From JACWAE01 sp963847595 (GTDB lineage Bacteria; Chloroflexota; Dehalococcoidia; SZUA-161): a DNA stretch of 64,000 bases. The notes under the pieces were generated by a model. The model saw nothing but the letters and a program-made list of their open reading frames with translations, was not told the DNA's origin and made no database searches. Positions 32,341 through 40,628 of the stretch are shown piece by piece. The stretch lies in contig CAWKAJ010000002.1 of NCBI GenBank assembly GCA_963847595.1, positions 496,001 to 560,000 on the forward strand, written 5' to 3'. How positions within the stretch are numbered: position 1 is the first letter of the stretch; each line of letters opens with the position of its first letter. The translations under genes were made by a program, and so were the position numbers.

Positions 32341-33639
32341 GTGGGCAAGAGAGAAAGCATAGGCATTGGCCTCTTGGGGTTGGGTGTAGTGGGCAGCGGG
32401 GTTGCCAAGACCATATTTGAGAAATCAGACGCCATAGCCCAGCAAGTAGGGTGCCCGCTGAGAATTAAGAAAATTCTGGTCAGGGACCTCACCAGGAAGC
32501 GGGATTTCGATGTACCCCAGCACCTTCTCACCACCGACCCCCAGCAGATAATCAGCGAGCCTGAGATAGACATTGTAATCGAAGTCATTGGCGGTGAGAC
32601 TGAGGCGTTCGGGTACATAAAAGAAGCTATCTCCAAAAGAAAACACATCGTCACCGCTAATAAAGAGGTCATCTCCAAGCATAGCCTTGAGCTATTTGCC
32701 CTAGCCAGCAAGAACAAAGTCGATATCCGCTATGAGGCAAGCGTTGGGGGAGGCATCCCTCTAATCGCCCCTTTCAAACGCGACCTCCTGGCAAACAATA
32801 TCTCAGCCATTCATGCCATTATCAACGGCACCACCAACTACATCCTTACCAGCATGACAAAGGATGGACTGGATTTCGCCACCGCATTAAAACAAGCCCA
32901 GAAATTGGGTTATGCTGAGGCCAACCCCGCTAATGATATTGACGGTGTAGATGCTGCCTACAAGCTTGCTATCCTCGCCACTCTCGCTTTCCGCACCGAG
33001 ATTCGTCCCGATGATATTTACTACGAAGGCATCTCCCGACTTACGGCGCGCGACTTTCGCTATGCCAAAGAATTAGGATACGCCATAAAACTACTGGCCA
33101 TCGCCAAGAAAGAGAAACAATCCATTCAAGTCAGGGTTCATCCTGCTTTTGTCCCTGAAGGCCTTGTGCTAGCCAATGTCGATGGCGTGTTCAATGCAAT
33201 CCAGGTAGAAGGCGATTTGGTGGGCAGAGTGATCTTCTATGGAAGGGGGGCAGGCTCCTCACCCACAGCCAGCGCTGTCGTGGCCGATGTTATCCAACTG
33301 GCGCAAAACATCTATCTTGGAATACGCCCAAGGCCCCAACTCAAACTGTACAAAGCAAAGAAGCTCACACCTATTTCACAGGTCAAAACCCGCTACTACA
33401 TGCGAGTGACCGTGGCTGACAGCCCCGGTGTTCTGGCACAGATCTCCAAGATACTGGGCGACCACTCGATTAGCATAGCCTCAGTAATCCAGAAAGAAGC
33501 CGATGAAGAGGCTGGAACGGCTGAGATAGTAATCATGACTCATCCTGCCAAGGAGGCGGCATTTCAAAAGGCCCTGCAAAGAACCCGCAAGTTGGCAGTG
33601 GTGAAGGACATCGGCAATTTCATCAGGGTTGAGGATTGA
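32341..33639 (+). CDS. hom: Homoserine dehydrogenase
   Basis: A 432-residue enzyme that reduces aspartate semialdehyde to homoserine. The N-terminal Rossmann loop is GLLGLGVVGSGVAKTI. The catalytic domain has ANKEVISKH, EASVGGGIPLI and NGTTNYILT, and Lys/Asp around DIDGVDAAYKLAIL. A C-terminal ACT domain at about 350-430 (RYYMRVTVADSPGVLAQIS) gives threonine feedback control. The start is GTG at 32341. Its TGA overlaps the ATG of thrC, so the two are translationally coupled. Confidence 0.95.
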   Translation: MGKRESIGIGLLGLGVVGSGVAKTIFEKSDAIAQQVGCPLRIKKILVRDLTRKRDFDVPQHLLTTDPQQIISEPEIDIVIEVIGGETEAFGYIKEAISKRKHIVTANKEVISKHSLELFALASKNKVDIRYEASVGGGIPLIAPFKRDLLANNISAIHAIINGTTNYILTSMTKDGLDFATALKQAQKLGYAEANPANDIDGVDAAYKLAILATLAFRTEIRPDDIYYEGISRLTARDFRYAKELGYAIKLLAIAKKEKQSIQVRVHPAFVPEGLVLANVDGVFNAIQVEGDLVGRVIFYGRGAGSSPTASAVVADVIQLAQNIYLGIRPRPQLKLYKAKKLTPISQVKTRYYMRVTVADSPGVLAQISKILGDHSISIASVIQKEADEEAGTAEIVIMTHPAKEAAFQKALQRTRKLAVVKDIGNFIRVED

Positions 33640-34697
33640 TGAGCAAGCAGCAGTGTCTTCTCGTCAAATATCAGGATTTCCTGCCCGTGACTCCCCAGAC
33701 CCCTATCACCACTATAGGCGAAGGCGATACACCACTGGTCAGGTCGCAGAGGTTGGAACGAGAGATCGGCTGCGGTGAGCTTTATTTCAAACTGGAAGGA
33801 TGTAATCCAACCGGCTCTTTCAAAGACCGCGGCATGGTAGTCGCCGTAGCCAAGGCAGTAGAGGCCAAGAACTCAGCTATCATCTGTGCCTCCACCGGCA
33901 ATACCAGCGCATCGGCAGCAGCGTACGGCGCAGTCTGCGGCCTCACTGTGTTTGTGGTCGTGCCCCAAGGAAACATCGCGCTGGGCAAGCTCGCCCAAGC
34001 CATAGTATATGGAGCCAAGATCATCGCCATAAACGATAACTTCGATAAGGCCCTGGAGCTAGTCCGCGCTCTCACGCAAAAACATCCAATCGCACTGGTG
34101 AATTCTCTAAATCCTCACCGCATCGAGGGTCAGAAAACAGCCGCATTTGAAATCGTGGATGCCCTCGGGAATGCCCCGGATTACCTCTTCATCCCCCTGG
34201 GTAATGCTGGGAACATCACCGCCTACTGGAGAGGGTTTGTGCACTACAAGCAAGCAGGCAAAGCGAAGAATACCCCAAAGATGATGGGATTTGAAGCAGA
34301 AGGCTCGGCAGCTATAGTGAGAGGAAAACCTATTCCCAATCCCAAAACAATCGCTTCAGCCATACGCATAGGCAATCCAGCTAGTTGGCAAAAGGCTGTT
34401 GCTGCCAGAGACGAGTCTGGAGGTGTTATCGACTATGTTACCGATGAGGAGATCTTGAGCGCCTACAAATCGCTCGCCGTTAGGGAGGGAATCTTCGGTG
34501 AGCCTGCATCGGCTGCCTCGGTGGCCGGGCTTATCAAGAAAGCGAAGAGCGGCATCGATTTTTCCGATAAGAAGGTGGTGTGTGTGATCACAGGGACAGG
34601 GCTCAAAGACCCGGATACTGCCCTCAAGAGCGCCCACACCATCCCTGAAATACCTGCAGACCTGGAAACCATTGAAAAGATTATAGTCCGAGGTTAA
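33639..34697 (+). CDS. thrC: Threonine synthase
   Basis: A 352-residue PLP enzyme of the short type, converting O-phosphohomoserine to threonine. The PLP lysine lies in EGCNPTGSFKDRGM; the phosphate cup is ICASTGNTSASAAAYGA and the later glycine loop is PLGNAGNITAYW. The start ATG overlaps the hom stop (TGATG). Placed between hom and folE, it completes the last steps of threonine synthesis except homoserine kinase, which is not in the window. Confidence 0.95.
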   Translation: MSKQQCLLVKYQDFLPVTPQTPITTIGEGDTPLVRSQRLEREIGCGELYFKLEGCNPTGSFKDRGMVVAVAKAVEAKNSAIICASTGNTSASAAAYGAVCGLTVFVVVPQGNIALGKLAQAIVYGAKIIAINDNFDKALELVRALTQKHPIALVNSLNPHRIEGQKTAAFEIVDALGNAPDYLFIPLGNAGNITAYWRGFVHYKQAGKAKNTPKMMGFEAEGSAAIVRGKPIPNPKTIASAIRIGNPASWQKAVAARDESGGVIDYVTDEEILSAYKSLAVREGIFGEPASAASVAGLIKKAKSGIDFSDKKVVCVITGTGLKDPDTALKSAHTIPEIPADLETIEKIIVRG

Positions 34698-34703
34698 ACG
34701 CCC

Positions 34704-35312
34704 ATGCCAAATAACACTAACTCAAACAAATCACGCAGAAAAAACACTACGATCGATAAGGCCAAGATTGAGAAAGCAGTGGCTTCCATTATCGAGGCTA
34801 TCGGGGAAGACCCGAAACGAGAGGGCTTGGTAGGCACCCCCAGGCGAATCGCTGAGATGTACGCCGAGGTTTTTGAGGGCATTTACGAAGACCCGGGGGA
34901 AGAGCTGCGCGTGGGTTTCGAAGAAGGCCACCAGGAGATGGTAATTCTTAAGGACATACCGTTCTATTCTATGTGTGAACATCACTTTCTCCCTTTTCAT
35001 GGCCTGGCGCATGTAGGCTACATACCCAGCGGCCGAGTTGTGGGTGCCAGCAAGATAGGCAGGGTAGTAGAGATATTGGCCAAACGGCCTCAGTTACAGG
35101 AGCGGCTGACCACTCAGATTGCCAATACAATAGTATCAGTCCTGGAACCAAAAGGCGTAGCTGTAGTTATCCAGGCCGAACACCTGTGTATGACAATGCG
35201 GGGAGTTAAGAAACCAGGTAGCAATATCGTTACCTCCGCTATGAGAGGCCTATTCCAGAAGAACCCGCTTACACGCTCCGAATTCCTCTCTTTGGTGCAG
35301 GGCACTAGATAA
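34704..35312 (+). CDS. folE: GTP cyclohydrolase I
   Basis: A 202-residue FolE making dihydroneopterin triphosphate for folate. Zinc and catalytic residues are visible as MCEHHFLPF (Cys and two His), HLCMTMRGV (His, Cys) and GASKIGRVVEILAKRPQLQERLT. A basic, Asn/Ser-rich N-terminal extension of about 20 residues precedes the conserved region. It lies 6 bp after thrC. Confidence 0.96.
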   Translation: MPNNTNSNKSRRKNTTIDKAKIEKAVASIIEAIGEDPKREGLVGTPRRIAEMYAEVFEGIYEDPGEELRVGFEEGHQEMVILKDIPFYSMCEHHFLPFHGLAHVGYIPSGRVVGASKIGRVVEILAKRPQLQERLTTQIANTIVSVLEPKGVAVVIQAEHLCMTMRGVKKPGSNIVTSAMRGLFQKNPLTRSEFLSLVQGTR

Positions 35313-35342
35313 CCAAAGCTTGAGAGGCCGGGAGACCACCAA

Positions 35343-35705
35343 ATGACACTCCATAAAAGAGACCGTCAACTGATTGAAACTCCTGAAGGAATAGGTCAGG
35401 TGCTGAAAGACGGCAAAGAGGTAGCAAAAGTCAGCTACACCTTATTCGTTGAAACGCTGGAAACGGGCGCAAAGTCATTCGGGATATCAAAGGAAACGCG
35501 CCTGAAACACAAGTCTGTCTCAGGCAAGATAGCGGTTTTGGCTGGAAATATAACGCTTGCTGCTGACGCCGCCGGCCTCTCGGGGCCTTTCCTGCTGGTC
35601 ATGCAAGATGGACGCAAGGTTGACTTCTTTATCGATAGCCGCGCAAGCAGGACTAACTCTGGCCGACAAGAATATGAAATACAAGGCAGCGGTAACAAAC
35701 TTTAG
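35343..35705 (+). CDS. Hypothetical protein
   Basis: A 120-residue soluble protein of unknown family. It has a beta-rich look, with alternating hydrophobic residues (VAKVSYTLFVETLETG, KIAVLAGNITLAADAAG, PFLLVMQDGRKVDFFI). No signal peptide, membrane segment or Cys cluster. GAGAGGCCGGGAGACC precedes the ATG. It follows folE by 30 bp, probably as the last gene of that run. Confidence 0.65.
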   Translation: MTLHKRDRQLIETPEGIGQVLKDGKEVAKVSYTLFVETLETGAKSFGISKETRLKHKSVSGKIAVLAGNITLAADAAGLSGPFLLVMQDGRKVDFFIDSRASRTNSGRQEYEIQGSGNKL

Positions 35706-35740
35706 CCCTTGTTCCTTATTTCGATACTCTCATGTTGCCC

Positions 35741-35770
35741 TTGACAAGATTTTAATCGGGGTGCTATAGT
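35741..35770 (+). promoter_or_regulatory. Promoter of the OYE-type reductase gene
   Basis: TTGACA at 35741-35746, an 18-nt spacer and TATAGT at 35765-35770, about 70 nt before the ATG, which has AAAAAGGAGGTC upstream. Confidence 0.7.
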
Positions 35771-35837
35771 TACCGAACTAGCGCCTGCCGCTTTTCTATA
35801 TATTCCGCACTAAAACACATCAAAAAAAGGAGGTCTA

Positions 35838-37838
35838 ATGAGCGCCCAGCAATTCAAGCACCTGTTCACCCCTATCAAAATCGGGCCCTTCACTGTGAAA
35901 AACAGGATAATGGTATCGCCCCACGGCCCGCTGATGAATGAGTTGGGGCTGCCTACCGAGGAATTCATCCACTATGAGATCGAGAAGGCAAAAGGTGGAG
36001 CGGGATGGGTAGCCATGTCGGTGGGCTATATTATGCCGCGCGACACATGGTTCATGAGACCCAACGGCGGACACTTCGACCGGCATATCTGGGCCTGGCA
36101 GAAAGAGATAATACCGGGCATGAAGAAGATCGCCGACGGTTGCCATGAACACGGAGCCAAATGCAGCTTCCAAATCTACTCCATAGACCTGGGGAATAAG
36201 CGAGGGCCATCGTGTACCCCGGACGCCAACTTTGCCGACGAGATGTGGGAGCCCATGACCAAAGCTGATATAAAAGAGCTTATGGACTATCACCGTATTT
36301 GCTGTGAGAACATCATGGCTGCCGGCTTCGACGGCATAGATATTCACAACCACTCGGGAGTAATTGCAGATTTCCTCTCAGGCAGCATCAACAGGCGCAC
36401 CGATGAATATGGCGGCTCCCTGGAAAACCGCGCCCGGCTGCTCATGGAGATCATCGAGTTAACACGGAAAGTGGTGGGGAAAAACAAGGCCATTGGCTAC
36501 ACTTTAACCGTTGACGACCTGCTGCCTGGCTCCATCGTGCCGGATGAAGCAGTGCAGCTTGCCAAGTGGCTGGATAAGGATAAGAAGCTGGACTACCTAG
36601 TTTGCGGCGTGGGCAGGGAGACCCAGTCCATGCACATGTACTTCGGTCCACATTACCTTCCTCCTGCCTATCAGATGTACGCTGTGGAGCAAATCAAAGA
36701 GGTAGTGAAGAATATCCCCATAGTCGCCGTGGGCAGGATAAACGACCCCTTGCTGGCGGAAAGCCTGATAGCTGAAGGTAAATGCGATATTGTGGCTATG
36801 GCTAGGCCGCTCATCGCCGACCCTGAATTGCCCAACAAGGCCAAAGAGGGAAGGCTGGACGATATTCGACCCTGCATGGGAGACAACCAGAACTGCGTCA
36901 AATACATGATGGACGGCCAGCCCATAAGATGCATTTGCAACGCCACGGTAGGCATGGAGCATATGGGATGGGGCATCGGGGGTATGAAGAAGGCAGCTAC
37001 CAAGAAGAAGGTAGTAGTAGTTGGTGGAGGACCCGCAGGGCTGGAGGCAGCCAGAGTAGCTGCCCTGAGGGGGCACGATGTAACCCTCTATGAGAAAGCC
37101 AAGGAACTGGGCGGGCAGGCCTTGCAGGCGGAGAAGCTGCCGGGCAGAGAGGAGATGGGAGGCCTGGTCAGGTGGCAGAAGATACAGCTCCCCCAGGCTG
37201 GCGTGAAGATAGTCACCGGCACCGAGGTAACATCGCAGATGATTCTGAACATGAAGCCCAAGCCGGACGTCGTGATAGTAGCAACGGGGGCCGAGTGGAT
37301 GCGAAACGCCTTCTCCGGTCAGAGCACCGCGGAGGTAGTAGGGTGGCAACAGGACAACGTATTCACCCCGAGTGATGTTATCCTTGGGAAAGCCAAGATT
37401 GGGAAGAAAGCTGTTATCTGGGATGGGAGGCAGGATATCGTTGCCATCGGTGTTGCCGAGATTCTCGCCGATAAGGGCTGTCAGGTGCAGATACTGGCCC
37501 CGACTCCTTTTGTAGGTAGCCTGGACCAGATAAAGGACCAGACATGGTTCCACACCATGCCCAGAATCCTGAAGAAAGGGGTGGTGCTCAGCCCCCAATC
37601 CTTCTTGTTCATGGTTGCAGACAAGACCCTTACCGTAATCGATATCCATACCATGGAGGCGCGAGAGATCACGGATGTGGACACCGTTGTGCTGATAACA
37701 GGGAAAAACCCGGTTGACAGCCTCTACAACGAGCTTGAAGGTAAGGTCAAGGAGCTGTACAAGATAGGAGATGCCAGAAACCCACATACTATGGGTAGCG
37801 CCAACCGTGATGGGCACCTCATAGGAAGGTGGATATAG
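35838..37838 (+). CDS. NADH:flavin oxidoreductase, 2,4-dienoyl-CoA reductase type
   Basis: A 666-residue old-yellow-enzyme fusion: an FMN-binding barrel (residues 1 to about 340), an Fe-S linker, then an FAD/NAD(P) module (about 395-660; VVVVGGGPAGLEAARVAALRG). Family members reduce enoyl or dienoyl substrates, or trimethylamine, with electrons passed FAD to Fe-S to FMN. The cluster motif C-x2-C-x3-C-x11-C is present as Cys346, Asp349, Cys353, Cys365: the second ligand is Asp. Barrel marks are ADFLSGSINRRTDEYGGS and VAVGRINDP. Its own promoter precedes it; etfA and etfB follow, so it may take part in the same enoyl-CoA redox step. The substrate is unknown. Confidence 0.87.
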   Translation: MSAQQFKHLFTPIKIGPFTVKNRIMVSPHGPLMNELGLPTEEFIHYEIEKAKGGAGWVAMSVGYIMPRDTWFMRPNGGHFDRHIWAWQKEIIPGMKKIADGCHEHGAKCSFQIYSIDLGNKRGPSCTPDANFADEMWEPMTKADIKELMDYHRICCENIMAAGFDGIDIHNHSGVIADFLSGSINRRTDEYGGSLENRARLLMEIIELTRKVVGKNKAIGYTLTVDDLLPGSIVPDEAVQLAKWLDKDKKLDYLVCGVGRETQSMHMYFGPHYLPPAYQMYAVEQIKEVVKNIPIVAVGRINDPLLAESLIAEGKCDIVAMARPLIADPELPNKAKEGRLDDIRPCMGDNQNCVKYMMDGQPIRCICNATVGMEHMGWGIGGMKKAATKKKVVVVGGGPAGLEAARVAALRGHDVTLYEKAKELGGQALQAEKLPGREEMGGLVRWQKIQLPQAGVKIVTGTEVTSQMILNMKPKPDVVIVATGAEWMRNAFSGQSTAEVVGWQQDNVFTPSDVILGKAKIGKKAVIWDGRQDIVAIGVAEILADKGCQVQILAPTPFVGSLDQIKDQTWFHTMPRILKKGVVLSPQSFLFMVADKTLTVIDIHTMEAREITDVDTVVLITGKNPVDSLYNELEGKVKELYKIGDARNPHTMGSANRDGHLIGRWI

Positions 37839-37895
37839 GAGGCGGAGAGGCAGCGGAAAATAAATAGACTGTGTTAAAATTGAAGAAGGAATAGC

Positions 37896-37979
37896 CTGCA
37901 GGGGCAGCCCTTGGGTAACAGTCGTCATTGTGTTATAATTTTGAGTTGACAGCTAAGAACCAAGGGGCTGCCCCTGCAG
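37896..37979. repeat. Long inverted repeat enclosing a promoter-like sequence
   Basis: The left arm CTGCAGGGGCAGCCCTTGG (37896-37914) is matched by the right arm CCAAGGGGCTGCCCCTGCAG (37960-37979), one extra base, around a 45-nt loop. The loop region carries TTGGGT (37911-37916), 17 nt and TATAAT (37934-37939), which could drive etfA. Read-through RNA from the upstream gene would fold into a strong hairpin. A mobile repeat element is the other explanation. Confidence 0.6.
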
Positions 37980-38020
37980 CTTTGTCGCACGCGATATCAG
38001 CGCAATATCAGAGTACGTAC

Positions 38021-39079
38021 ATGGCGGAAAAAGACCAGCAAATACCTCAGCAGACCCCTGATTCCCATTCTCGAGAGAAGAATGACAGTAAAGGTGTTTG
38101 GTTTATCGCCGAACACAAAGACGGAAAATTAGAAAAAGCTGCTTTCTTGCTTGCCGGAGAGTGCAAGTCCCTTGCCACAAAGCTGGGCGAAGATACTGCA
38201 GCGATAATTATAGGGCACCAGATTAAGGACCTAGCAACCGAGTTAGCCCCCTACGGAATCGACAAAGCGTTCGTTATATCGGATAAGCGCCTGGAGAAAT
38301 ACACTGGAGATACCTATGTTGATGCGCTGGCGCAGGTGGTCAGTTTCCATGAGCCATCAATTGTCCTGTTTGCTACAACGCCTATGGGAAACGACCTAGC
38401 CCCCAGGCTTGCTGCCAGGCTTAACGTTGGTTTGCTAGCCCGATATACTGAAATCGAAGCAGACAAAGATAAGAGACTGACGGCGCGGAGACCCATACAT
38501 GGCGGAAAAGCCCAGGAAACAGTGACTGTACTCAGAAAACCATTAATAGCGACTGTCGAGCCTCAATTGCTGACTCTGCAGAAGTCCAGTGCTGTAAAGG
38601 AGCCTCAAGTCATCGAATGCAGGGCGAACATAGATTCAGAAAATAGTAAAACAAGGCTGCTTGACTATTTAAAAGCGGATCCGTGTGCAGTATGTGTAAG
38701 CGAGGCCGAGATTGTCATAGGAGTAGGTAAAGGGCTGGCCTGCGCCGACAATCTCAAACCGATTGAAGAGTTGGCCCGGATCTTGGGCGCTTCTATCGGC
38801 GGCAGCAGGCGTGCTACTGACGAGCGCTGGATAGTGGATGAAAGGAGAATCGGGTTGACCGGGAAGACTATAGCTCCCAAGCTTTACCTAATATGTGGCA
38901 TCTCAGGGGCCTTCCATCACACCCTTAGCATAAAAGGCTCCCAGTTGATGGTAGCAATCAACACCGACCGCAATGCTCCCATAGCCAAGCTGGCTGACCT
39001 GGTACTAGTTGGAGATATGCAACAGATAATACCAGAGCTGACAAAGCAGTTGCGCGAAGTAATGAAGCCGACCACCTGA
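38021..39079 (+). CDS. etfA: Electron transfer flavoprotein alpha subunit
   Basis: A 352-residue EtfA. The C-terminal FAD domain shows VIGVGKGL, GASIGGSRRATDERW, GLTGKTIAPKLYLICGISGAFHHT and VAINTDRNAPI. The N-terminal domain is shorter and begins GVWFIAEHKDGK. I chose the ATG at 38021 because the upstream in-frame sequence lies inside the inverted repeat and has no ribosome site; the site before 38021 is also weak. It couples acyl-CoA dehydrogenases or the OYE-type reductase to the electron chain. Confidence 0.92.
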   Translation: MAEKDQQIPQQTPDSHSREKNDSKGVWFIAEHKDGKLEKAAFLLAGECKSLATKLGEDTAAIIIGHQIKDLATELAPYGIDKAFVISDKRLEKYTGDTYVDALAQVVSFHEPSIVLFATTPMGNDLAPRLAARLNVGLLARYTEIEADKDKRLTARRPIHGGKAQETVTVLRKPLIATVEPQLLTLQKSSAVKEPQVIECRANIDSENSKTRLLDYLKADPCAVCVSEAEIVIGVGKGLACADNLKPIEELARILGASIGGSRRATDERWIVDERRIGLTGKTIAPKLYLICGISGAFHHTLSIKGSQLMVAINTDRNAPIAKLADLVLVGDMQQIIPELTKQLREVMKPTT

Positions 39080-39111
39080 CAATAAATGTATTGTGGTTAT
39101 TCCAGCAACCT

Positions 39112-39975
39112 ATGAAGATTATAGTCTGCATCAAACAGGTTCCTGACCCAACCATTGTTAAATTTAATATAGAGACCGGCGCTCTAGATAATATCCGCTA
39201 CATATTGGATCCTGTGGACGAAGTAGCTGTAAGCGAAGCTATCAAAATTAGAGAGAGGGACGGCGGAAAAGTTACCGTAATTAGCCTCGGCCCCCCCAGG
39301 GTAGAAGAGGCATTGAGAACCTGCCTGAAAATGGGGGCCGACGAAGCAATACATCTTTGTGACGAAGCTTTCGACAACCTGGATGTCTATTCTACCTCAA
39401 TAGTGCTGGCCAGGTTTATCTCAAAGCACCAGTATGACCTGATCCTTTGCGGCCGGGAGTCCATAGATGAAGGTACCGGCTTCTTAGGAGCTGGGATAGC
39501 AGAATGGTTGAATTTGCCGCTCATTACTGCTGTCACCCGGCTGGATATCTTTGCTGATACAAAAACCGCAAGAGTACACCGCCGTTTGAAGGGCGGCGAT
39601 AGAGAGATCCTGGAATGCCAGTTACCGGCAGTCTTCACCGTCGAAAGCGTGCTCCGTAAACCTGTGTACCCTCCGCTTAAGACCATCCTGGCTGGCCTTA
39701 AAAAAAGCGTTACCAGGGTAGATGCCAAGTCCCTGGGCATCGACCTGAGAAGCATCGAGCCAGCTATAGCTGTGGTGAGCATATCCCAACCTAAACCCAG
39801 ATTGAAGAAAACCGCCACCATTGATAGCAAGCTATCCGCCCACGAAAGAATGAAGCTCCTCATGTCAGGCGGCACCCAGCAAAAAGGCTCCAAGACTATC
39901 GAGAAGGCTCCTCAACAGGCAGCAGCCGAACTTATCCAGTTCCTAATTGCCAACGGAATCATCTCCAAACAATAA
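39112..39975 (+). CDS. etfB: Electron transfer flavoprotein beta subunit
   Basis: A 287-residue EtfB: start MKIIVCIKQVPDPT, the DPVDEVAVSEAIKI and GADEAIHLCDEAFDNLD blocks, and the AMP/FAD loop LILCGRESIDEGTGFLGAGIAEWL. The ATG at 39112 gives the family N-terminus. A C-terminal extension of about 30 residues (KGSKTIEKAPQQAAAELIQFL) is longer than usual. Encoded 32 bp after etfA. Whether it belongs to the electron-bifurcating type cannot be judged by eye. Confidence 0.92.
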   Translation: MKIIVCIKQVPDPTIVKFNIETGALDNIRYILDPVDEVAVSEAIKIRERDGGKVTVISLGPPRVEEALRTCLKMGADEAIHLCDEAFDNLDVYSTSIVLARFISKHQYDLILCGRESIDEGTGFLGAGIAEWLNLPLITAVTRLDIFADTKTARVHRRLKGGDREILECQLPAVFTVESVLRKPVYPPLKTILAGLKKSVTRVDAKSLGIDLRSIEPAIAVVSISQPKPRLKKTATIDSKLSAHERMKLLMSGGTQQKGSKTIEKAPQQAAAELIQFLIANGIISKQ

Positions 39976-40182
39976 CCACCTTTGCGATTAACACAGTTGT
40001 TGGCACCACACCCAACCCGACTCTCCACCTAGCAATTATCGCCAGGCTATTTCCACAGCGGCGACTATAATGCCCATTGCCCTCACCCAGATAGGCAAAA
40101 CAGCCATAGAAGAATATGCGAGATATTGAGCCCTAATTGCTCGCCAATTACCATAAATTGGCACAAATGTCTAACAGTGGAC

Positions 40183-40211
40183 TTGCTGTTCAGCGCAATC
40201 TGAGTTATCTT
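40183..40211 (+). promoter_or_regulatory. groESL promoter
   Basis: TTGCTG at 40183-40188, 17 nt, TATCTT at 40206-40211; the start point would fall at about 40218, immediately before CIRCE. The rest of 39976-40293 shows no gene. Confidence 0.55.
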
Positions 40212-40219
40212 AGAGACTG

Positions 40220-40246
40220 TTAGCACTCTCTCCTAGAGAGTGCTAA
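40220..40246. promoter_or_regulatory. CIRCE element (HrcA operator)
   Basis: TTAGCACTC at 40220-40228, nine bases, GAGTGCTAA at 40238-40246: a perfect copy of the CIRCE consensus. HrcA binding here represses groES-groEL until heat shock. hrcA itself is not in the window. Confidence 0.97.
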
Positions 40247-40293
40247 TTACTGGTTTGGCGATAAAAAAGTAACTATAGAAAGGGAGGTTGGAG

Positions 40294-40590
40294 ATGGCAA
40301 TGAATCTGAAACCTTTGGCAGACAGGGTCATCATAAAGCCGATAGTAAAGGACGAGGTAACCAAGGGCGGCATTGTACTGCCTGATACTGCCAAAGAGAA
40401 GCCACAGGAAGGCGAAATAGTGGCAGTCGGTCCGGGCAAGCTGGGGGAGGACGGGAAGCGGATCGAGATGGAAGTAAAAAAAGGAGACCGGGTGATCTAT
40501 GCCAAATATGCAGGCTTGGAGTGGAAACACGATGGTGAAGAATATCTAATCCTGCGCGAAAGCGACATCCTGGCTAAGCTTAACAAGTAG
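40294..40590 (+). CDS. groES: Co-chaperonin GroES
   Basis: A 98-residue GroES: LKPLADRVIIKPIVKDEVTKGG start, mobile loop GIVLPDTAKEKPQEGEIVAVGPGK and YAKYAGLEWKHDGEEYLILRESDILA end. ATG 40294 has AGGGAGG 6 nt upstream; the TTG at 40288 touches that site and is rejected. Caps the GroEL cage. Under CIRCE control. Confidence 0.97.
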   Translation: MAMNLKPLADRVIIKPIVKDEVTKGGIVLPDTAKEKPQEGEIVAVGPGKLGEDGKRIEMEVKKGDRVIYAKYAGLEWKHDGEEYLILRESDILAKLNK

Positions 40591-40628
40591 TAGATAATCG
40601 TGCCTAAAACGATAGAGGAGGAAGATAA

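Noticed and set aside
36597..37928. A 443-codon open frame antisense to the OYE-type reductase
   Set aside because: It is a shadow of the GC pattern of a clearly homologous gene on the plus strand; its translation is rich in Leu, His, Pro and Tyr and shows no motif.
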